DNA of 64,000 nt. Source: Siphonodentalium dalli (taxonomy: Eukaryota; Mollusca; Scaphopoda; Gadilida; Siphonodentaliidae). The position numbers and the translations under genes are program-made. Location: positions 184,377,122-184,441,121 of the forward strand of contig CP136069.1 of assembly GCA_032622095.1 (NCBI GenBank), written 5' to 3'. Numbering within the stretch: the stretch's first letter is position 1; the number at the start of each line of letters is the position of its first letter. Positions 57,973 through 64,000 of this stretch are shown here, in pieces. The notes below the pieces were generated by a model. It did no database searches and was not told the DNA's origin. It saw nothing but the letters and a program-made list of their open reading frames with translations.

Positions 57973-57976
57973 TTAA

Positions 57977-58600
57977 ACATTTAATATCTATGATGCATGT
58001 GTGGACTCGTAATGTGTGATGGCGATGTTTGTACCGATATTCCCTTTGTTTTGAGGGGCCTTTAAATTGGTACAATCCTTTAATAATTATACTGCGCTCG
58101 ATTGATTTATTATTCTGTGTGTTCTATAATTATCCACCGGAGAGGTGATAATTGTTATGCGAATCACAAACTAAATAGTGTCGGGGTCGATTAATTTTCC
58201 TGCGTCATCAAAGGTGTCGCAGCTTTAAATAAGGTGGAGCTGGGATGAACAATTCTTAAACAGCCCTTTCAAATCTTCCCGGGTATCATCCCAAACTCCA
58301 AACTTGCGAACGATTTTCAAATTCATTAATGTAAACAATATTTATTATTTTCAAATACCATCACATATACATGTACACATGGATGGATGTATAGAGTGGA
58401 TCGGACAACAAGCATACCCTGCTTGAATACGTCTTCTCCCCTCTGATTGTAAACGTCTGGATGGTAACAAATACCAAAAAAAAATGAAAGAATTGGGTGG
58501 AACAAATAGAAGAGATACACATCTGTACATGGTTACCATCCATGCAGGTGAAATGGCAATGAGCATATAAAAATGCTTCCATATTTCAGACAGATTGTTT
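57977..58600. other. unannotated DNA
   Basis: No gene or structured repeat recognised. Confidence 0.4.
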
Positions 58601-58624
58601 GAGGGATAAAGGGGCTAACATTAT

Positions 58625-58775
58625 ACAGTTGTCGCCCGCTGTCGAGGGAGACATTGAGATTTGTCACCCGCTCGAGAACGGAATGTCTCCCGAGGAGCGC
58701 AGCTCCGAGGGAGACATTCCGTTCTCGAGTGGGTAACAAATCTCAATGTCTCCCAAGAAGAAGGGCAACAACTGT
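58625..58775. repeat. foldback element, copy A
   Basis: Arms of about 66 bp. The left runs ACAGTTGTCGCCCG, GGGAGACATTGAGATTTGT, CTCGAGAACGGAATGTCTCC; the right is its near-complement ending GGCAACAACTGT, with loop CGAGGAGCGCAGCTCCGA. Confidence 0.85.
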
Positions 58776-59495
58776 TTTGTTATCCGATTACTACAGAAAA
58801 AAATCCTTTCCATCCAAACGCACGATGTTGCACTGAGTGACGAGTCCTCTCTTTCCCGATTATGTATATTTTCAGTTACTTCGTATCGTCCTAATCGATA
58901 GTCAAGCCGTTAAGCGTTTGATATTCACTGTTTATTTACGATCATTTTGGTGGTTGAATCGTCAATATCGGTCCATGCAATGTAAACCAATAAGCCATAT
59001 AGATGTTATCCCCTTCTGCAATTTAATCGCATATTCAATGTCGCCTTGTGTGCGGAATTTACGCGACATGTTCACTTGATTACGATCTTCCCCCGAAACC
59101 TATTGGGTTACACTAAATACTTCTATGATCATGTTGTCCACCAGCAAGAATGTATAACCAGCCAACCTCAAGGGATCGACTCGTTCAATCTTGTACCATA
59201 ATGTCGACATTATATATTGAATCACCGAATTGTTTCGATGCAAAAAGTACATAATAACGCTTGTCCGATAAAAGTATCAACTTAAAAGTCCGAATATTAG
59301 TGTTCACTAAATATATGCAAATTAGCAAACACCGCAACTGGCGTGTGCGCTTGGGTATATTCTTGCAATATAACATCAGGCGGGCGATAAAAACAATGTC
59401 TCCCGGCTCAGCGGGCGACAGTGTGATTTGTCGCCCGGCACGTGACAGGACATGGTCCAATCAGATAGGTGTAAAATAAGGAGGAGGGTAACAAT

Positions 59496-59648
59496 TTAAA
59501 GTTGTTGCCCGCCGTTGAGGGAAACATTGAGATTTCTCACCCGCTCGAGAACGGAATGTCTCCAGAGGAGCGCAGCACCGAGTGAGACATTCCGTTCTCG
59601 AGCGTGTGACAATCACAATGCCACCCGAGAGGAAGGACAACAACTGTT
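59496..59648. repeat. foldback element, copy B
   Basis: Same structure as 58,625-58,775, more diverged (GGAAACATTGAGATTTCTCA, CGAGAACGGAATGTCTCC, loop AGAGGAGCGCAGCACCGAGT). About 140 bp after each copy is also similar (CCACTGAGTCATCG versus GCACTGAGTGACGAG, then TATGTATATTTTCA in both). This indicates a segmental duplication about 870 bp apart or a longer element. Confidence 0.8.
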
Positions 59649-59966
59649 TTGTTATCCTATTAATAAAGACAAACATAAATGTCATTCGCACACACGAAGT
59701 CGATATTCCACTGAGTCATCGCATCGGCGAGTGTTTCTTTCGCGAATATGTATATTTTCACTAACTTCTGGCGTCCTTGGATTTCTGTTCCATAAACGAT
59801 AATTACCGTTTATCTACCATTATATTCAGCTTCGATGGTCGAGCCGTTTGGTCACCTATAAGCGGCAAACAAACATACAAACAAACAAGGACAATTGTTT
59901 TATTAGTATAGATATGATAAGATTGAGTATAACATATTGTTTCCACCAAACCACTATTTCTTTCAG

Positions 59967-61019
59967 TGCCCAGAGGACAATGACAGTCAGACTACATGGA
60001 CCGATAACTCGTCGGCGGAGAGCAGGAAGGAACCTAAAACTTACAATAAACTATTATCAGAGTTTAGCAACAAAACCTCCATGAGTGGAGTAGCTTACAT
60101 CAAGACCGCGACTAGAGCCTACACACGTGTCTTCTGGCTCATATCCACGTTTGGAGCGCTCATCTTCACCACGGTTCATCTGTATTGGCTGGTTTCTCTT
60201 TTCTATAGTTATCCAATACAGACTGAAATAAAACTGGAGTTCAGTCGCTTGAGTTTTCCGGCCGTGACGATCTGTAACAGCAACGCTGTGAAATATAGTC
60301 AACTGCTCAACATGTCGGCGACATTGGCGTCATTCGCTGAGCTAGTCGATCCGCAGAAGCTTTCTCAACCGCCCCAAGGACCAGGTGGAGGCCCCGGTGG
60401 TGGTGGACCCGGTGGTGGGGGACCCGGTGGTGGTGGACCAGGTGGTGGAGGACCAGGTGGTGGAGGACCAGGTGGAGGGCCCGGTGGTGGGGGACCCGGT
60501 GGTGGAGGACCTGGTGGTGGGGGACCAGGTGGAGGAGGACCAGGTGGTGGACCCGGTGGTTGGGGTCCAGATGGCGGAGGACCCGGTGGTGGGGGTCCAG
60601 GAGGCAGTGGACCGACACAGCAAGGAGGCGGTGGGCAGACACAACAAGGAGGCGGTGGGCAGACACATCAAGGAGGCGGTGGGCAGACACAGCAAGGAGA
60701 TGGAGGGCCGACACAACAAGGAGGCGATGGGCAGACACAGCAAGGAGGGGGTGGGCAGACACATCAAGGAGGTGGTGGTCCGACACAAGGAGGCGGTGGG
60801 CAGACACAGCAAGGAGGCGGTGGCCCGACAGAAGGAGGCGATCGGCAGACACAACAAGGAGGTGATGGTCAGACACAGCAAGGAGGTGGTGGGCAGACAC
60901 AGCAAGGAAGCGGTGGGCCGACACAGCAAGGAGGTGGTGGGCAGACACAACACGGAGGTGGTGGGCCGACACAAAAAGGAGTTAGTGGTACCCGTGGGAA
61001 ACGTGATGTCAACCACGAG
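59967..61019 (+). CDS. DEG/ENaC sodium channel, M1-encoding exon
   Basis: Bounded by acceptor TTTCTTTCAG and donor GAG followed by GTACAT; both boundaries are phase 0. With the candidate exon 1 these are residues 51-401. The cytoplasmic part has FSNKTSMSGVAYI, matching the family's gating segment but with Ser where the conserved His of the His-Gly motif is expected. M1 is VFWLISTFGALIFTTVHLYW with following residues (about 105-130). Then comes the family signature FPAVTICN (147-154) and an extracellular start with NMSAT. From about 185 to 389 there is a Gly/Pro run, then GGGGQTQQ-type repeats, ending in TRGKRDVNHE. The family forms trimeric amiloride-sensitive, acid-, peptide- or mechano-gated cation channels; the ligand cannot be told. 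Frames on other strands here are shadows of the repeat. Confidence 0.92.
60385..60975 (+). repeat. coding low-complexity repeat in the channel exon
   Basis: Two tandem repeats in frame: 15-bp-type units coding PGGGG (60,385-60,605), then 24-bp units of the GGGCAGACACAACAAGGAGG type coding GQTQQGGG, with PTQ/PTE/HQ variants (about 60,605-60,975). Length polymorphism is likely. It is extracellular, in the position of the finger/palm entry after M1. Confidence 0.9.
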
Positions 61020-61933
61020 GTACATATATTTATTATTCATTTAGTTGACTACTACCTTGGATACATGTAATACTATGAGCTGAGTAATGTTTTTCTTGAT
61101 AAATGAGTTTTGTGGGGAGGAGGCATTTGCACATATCGTATTAGACCGTCAGTGAAAATCACATTGTAAAGCTACTCAGAATGTTCAGGCCTCATATCAA
61201 ACCAGGTAATTTATAGTAGTTTTGTAAATTTGCATGTATAATACTATTGACCATTTGAACCAGGTTGGCGTGACCACCCAACGCACAAACAACTATAACC
61301 GATTGGTCGGGAAACCGGACAGTCGCGACGTCATGGACAATGATGTTATTCAGACTCAACCCATGCTATATCCAACTACTAATTATATACTCGTTTATAT
61401 ACAATTTTTTTTAATTAAAAACCAGAAACCGACCAGCTGTTTCCGTCTGGAACATATGACGTAATTGTGGCCGGCAACCAAATGCCGTCAATATATATAC
61501 TGCTCCTTTGCATGTGAAAACCTGGTGAAAACTATTGGTATACGTATATAGCATAGCAAACTCAATTACTGGACTCATTTATACGATACCTAATTAGTGT
61601 CCTAATTTATATGTACAATGTTTGATTCGATTGTAAAGTGGTTTATTTTTCATTTGATATTCCAATTTCGTCCAACAACCCAGGGCATGGGATGTTTTAC
61701 TTATATATTTCATGGTTCATGAATCGAAGTGGCAGCAACGTGTTTATGTGTGTCATGCATTTATCGACATGTTTTGATCCCAACAAAAGAAGACAATTAC
61801 ATGGGTGGGTGAATGGGTTCTCCAAAAATAAATATATGGGAATAGTCTATTTTTAATTTGGTGGCGGGTATTCAGGGGAAAAGAGCAGACGACAGAGACA
61901 AAATGATAACACAAATGCAGAACGATTTCCTAA

Positions 61934-62556
61934 AGGCCGCCGCACACGATGCGATATATATCGTACGACAAATATCGGGCACCGGTTACGGGTCAAAACG
62001 TAGCGTGTGCGGTGGAAAATCGCAGGACATTTTGTCGTACGATCGGCCCCGCAAGGAATCAAATAATTTTGATTTTCTACGATCGAGTCGTACGATTTAT
62101 TCGAAGTAGCCAATCAGATTCAACTATTAATATGATCACGCGTCGATCATATGTTTTATTTCATAACAACATGGCGTCCATGCAGTGTCCTTCAAAGTCA
62201 GAGTAGCGGGATATTTTGGACTGCGGAATACATTCAAGCCTCTACAATACAACTACAATTGAAACAGGTGGACTGGACACCAGCAAAATAATATTTGATT
62301 GTGAATTTGTGTGGAGAATTAAATCAGTTATTTGGCCTACTAGTCTATAGAACTAACCAATTGCATTCACGAGAAAGTAAACAACCAGATCGTACCTGGG
62401 ACTAGTATCCGATCGCATCGTGTGCGGCGGTCTATCGTAAGTGATAAAAACAGAAGTCGCACGACTAAAATCGTACCGTGTGCGCACACAGATCTTACGT
62501 CGCAAGGTTCTGCGACAAATATCGTGCAACAAATATCGCATCGTGTGCGGCGCGCT
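61934..62556. mobile_element. Harbinger-like element in intron 2 (623 bp)
   Basis: Inverted ends AGGCCGCCGCACACGATGCG at the left and the complement of AGCGCGCCGCACACGATGCG at the right, flanked by TAA (61,931-61,933 and 62,557-62,559). ATCGTACGAC and CGTGTGCG motifs recur inside. No coding region. Confidence 0.8.
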
Positions 62557-63112
62557 TAAGGGAATTACTCGTCAATGAGTATTTGGTATAGAAAGTGTTA
62601 ATTTTGTGTGTGAATGTTATGCATTGAGTAGCTTTAACCCCTTTGGCGGGTGGGCGAAATTGTCGTTTTCAATAGTTTTATGGTGGTGTCATATATGCGC
62701 ACACATTACTTTGCAAACACAGCCTACGAAATGAAAAGCATCGGAATGAAGTAGCATGGTGTGTGAAATTATCTGTGCACACTTTTTAATTACGTCATTA
62801 TGAACTAACCAACATGGTCGCGCCAATTTAAATAGTGTTTCGTGGCATGCTCGCCATGACAATTTAATTTGCACACATATATGGTACCACCAGATGATCG
62901 GATATCCCAGATAATTTAGTTATTATATATACTACATAATAATTGAAAGTCTTAAAATTAAAATACCCATATCCATATAACCACACACCCTCTGCATTCA
63001 CACAATTAGCTTCCTTAAGAATCAGAACAAATCGCGATATACGGTTACACGAATGTTTCCGACGTTCATCAATTAATAACAGAAGTCGACCATAACAAGC
63101 GATGAACGCATA

Positions 63113-63345
63113 CGTCACCCCAAGCCAACCGTCTGCACGCGCTCGGTGCGTGGTGTCCACTTCATAAAAAGAGATGAACCACCTTATACGTCACTACAAG
63201 CCGACCGTGTGCACGCATTCGGTGCGTGGTGTCCACTTCATAAAAAGAGATGAACCACCTTATACGTCACCCCAAGCCGACCGTGTGCACGCATTCGGTG
63301 CGTGGTGTCCACTTCATAAAAAGAGATGAACCACCTACGTCACTT
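63113..63345 (+). repeat. 76-bp tandem repeat, three copies
   Basis: CGTCACYMCAAGCCGACCGT, GGTGCGTGGTGTCCACTTC and ATAAAAAGAGATGAACCACC recur with starts at 63,113, 63,189 and 63,265; a partial unit begins at 63,338. Confidence 0.93.
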
Positions 63346-63488
63346 CAAGCTGCGTGTTGTTATTTGAAGACTGTGTTGGAATTTGAACAATATATGTTAT
63401 TTGCAATTGTTGTGGTACTTTTGAAAAGTTGTTCAAATTATTATTTCAAATTATATGTTCTATTAAAATGTACTGGTATATTATCATA

Positions 63489-63594
63489 AGAAATGACTTG
63501 CAGATCGGTTGGGGTCATTGGTTTTGACCGGCAGAGTGATTAAACATTAAGTTCGTGCGAATCCCTTCGGGATATTGATATGCAAGTCATTTCT
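63489..63594. mobile_element. 106-bp TA-flanked mini-element
   Basis: 14-bp inverted ends AGAAATGACTTGCA, with TA on both sides (63,487-63,488 and 63,595-63,596), as for mariner-type mini-elements. The inside holds a short GAATCCCTTCGGGATATTG hairpin. Confidence 0.7.
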
Positions 63595-63824
63595 TATATA
63601 TAAATTTTGTTTAACCGGTATTCTATCTTAATTATTCTCTGAAAATAAAATTGGTCACGAGGAGAGAACTTTAAAAAAAATCCAATCCTCTTTCTCAATC
63701 AGTGTGTATACCTATATATGAATTGTGTTTGTGTTATGTTTGATTTTTTTAAAATAAATATTGTTTACACCAAACTTGGTCACATCTATATCCAAGGGTG
63801 AGATTCTATTTTGAATGTTTTCAG

Positions 63825-64000
63825 GAGCACCCTCTGACCCGACTAAAACGATTCACAGAAGGCATGAAGCCCTTCCAGTCTCCGACATATTTCAATAAGC
63901 ACCGAATCGACGCGGAAAATCAGAAAAATGGACGACTGGGCGCCCGGGAGGCAACAACCCTGATAACGAGCGAATTCAGAGCACTCTACAGTGATCTCGA
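63825..64000 (+). CDS. DEG/ENaC channel, next exon (continues beyond the window)
   Basis: Starts after TTTTCAG in phase 0, matching the donor at 61,019. It encodes EHPLTRLKRFTEGMKPFQSP, then TYFNKHRIDAENQKNG and ATTLITSEFRALYSDL, without a stop to the window edge. RLKR (residues 407-410 in the joined numbering) is a furin-type motif 14 residues after RGKR of the previous exon. The segment would be the extracellular finger region; the second membrane helix is outside the window. Confidence 0.82.

Larger units (their letters stand above)
22466..59966 (+). other. proposed 37.5-kb intron 1 of the DEG/ENaC gene
   Basis: Runs from the GTAAGT donor after the candidate first exon to the TTTCTTTCAG acceptor before the M1-encoding exon. 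It would contain the L1/Tx1-like LINE, the gypsy element, a degraded LINE and many short elements. It depends entirely on the assignment of the first exon. Confidence 0.4.
61020..63824 (+). other. intron 2 of the channel gene
   Basis: GTACAT donor and TTTTGAATGTTTTCAG acceptor. It contains a Harbinger-like element, a 76-bp tandem repeat and a TA-flanked mini-element. Otherwise no exon or gene was recognised; 61,234-61,464 has an open frame without support. Confidence 0.8.

Noticed and set aside
60307-61044. Leu/His- and Cys/Thr-rich minus-strand proteins and alternative plus frames over the channel exon
   Set aside because: Shadows of the Gly/Pro/Gln coding repeat; the plus frame with M1 and FPAVTICN is the real one.
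61234-61464. Possible extra exon of the channel between 61.0 and 63.8 kb
   Set aside because: No good acceptor/donor pair in phase, and the flanking exons already join in phase 0.

Overview
The window looks like nuclear DNA from a marine lophotrochozoan animal, most likely a mollusc. The reasons are a spliced DEG/ENaC channel gene, an L1/Tx1-type LINE with an intact ORF2, a Ty3/gypsy element, a tRNA-derived SINE ending in an AAACC-type tail, and several repeats carrying the 'gtccgtccgt ... gagttatggccctttt' motif that I associate with mollusc genomes. Gene density is low, and repeats explain most of the sequence. The phylum call is inference; no marker gene settles it.

Layout. 1-11.8 kb: a 30-bp satellite of about 377 monomers with a 3,092-bp higher-order duplication, decaying into a 29-bp variant. 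11.8-13.3 kb: unannotated DNA and an ATC microsatellite. 13.8-20.9 kb: an old LINE fragment (minus strand) split by a 6.27-kb CACTG-ended DNA element. That element holds a hAT-like element and a SINE with a perfect 11-bp target duplication. 21-23.2 kb: a TTAA-flanked element and three copies of a twin-hairpin element, with a candidate first coding exon (22,316-22,465) between copies 1 and 2. 23.5-26.4 kb: tandem repeats and a PIF/Harbinger-like element. 26.56-32.99 kb: a 5'-truncated L1/Tx1-like LINE flanked by a 15-bp target duplication. 33-41.9 kb: several terminal-inverted-repeat elements, foldbacks and a zinc-finger fragment. 41.88-51.62 kb: a young complete Ty3/gypsy element with nearly identical LTRs and a textbook -1 frameshift signal between gag and pol. 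51.6-55.4 kb: dispersed repeats and a second degraded LINE broken by a 793-bp Harbinger-like element. 55.5-57 kb: a 21-bp tandem array. 57.1-59.8 kb: a piggyBac-like element carrying a fourth twin hairpin, a second TTAA element and two foldbacks. 59.97-64 kb: exons 2 and 3 of the DEG/ENaC gene.

The host gene. Exon 2 (59,967-61,019) encodes the cytoplasmic gating motif region, the first membrane helix and the FPAVTICN motif, followed by a roughly 205-residue Gly/Pro/Gln extracellular insert ending in RGKR. Exon 3 starts at 63,825 and supplies a second furin-type motif, RLKR, nine residues into the exon. The candidate first exon would join exon 2 in phase 0 across a 37.5-kb intron; if so, every mobile element between 22.5 and 59.9 kb lies inside this one intron.

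Most promising leads: the twin-hairpin family (each end of the element is itself a 67-nt perfect or near-perfect palindrome), the paired furin motifs after a Gly/Pro-rich insert in the channel, the UUUAAAC frameshift site, and several insertions whose target sites can be read exactly.
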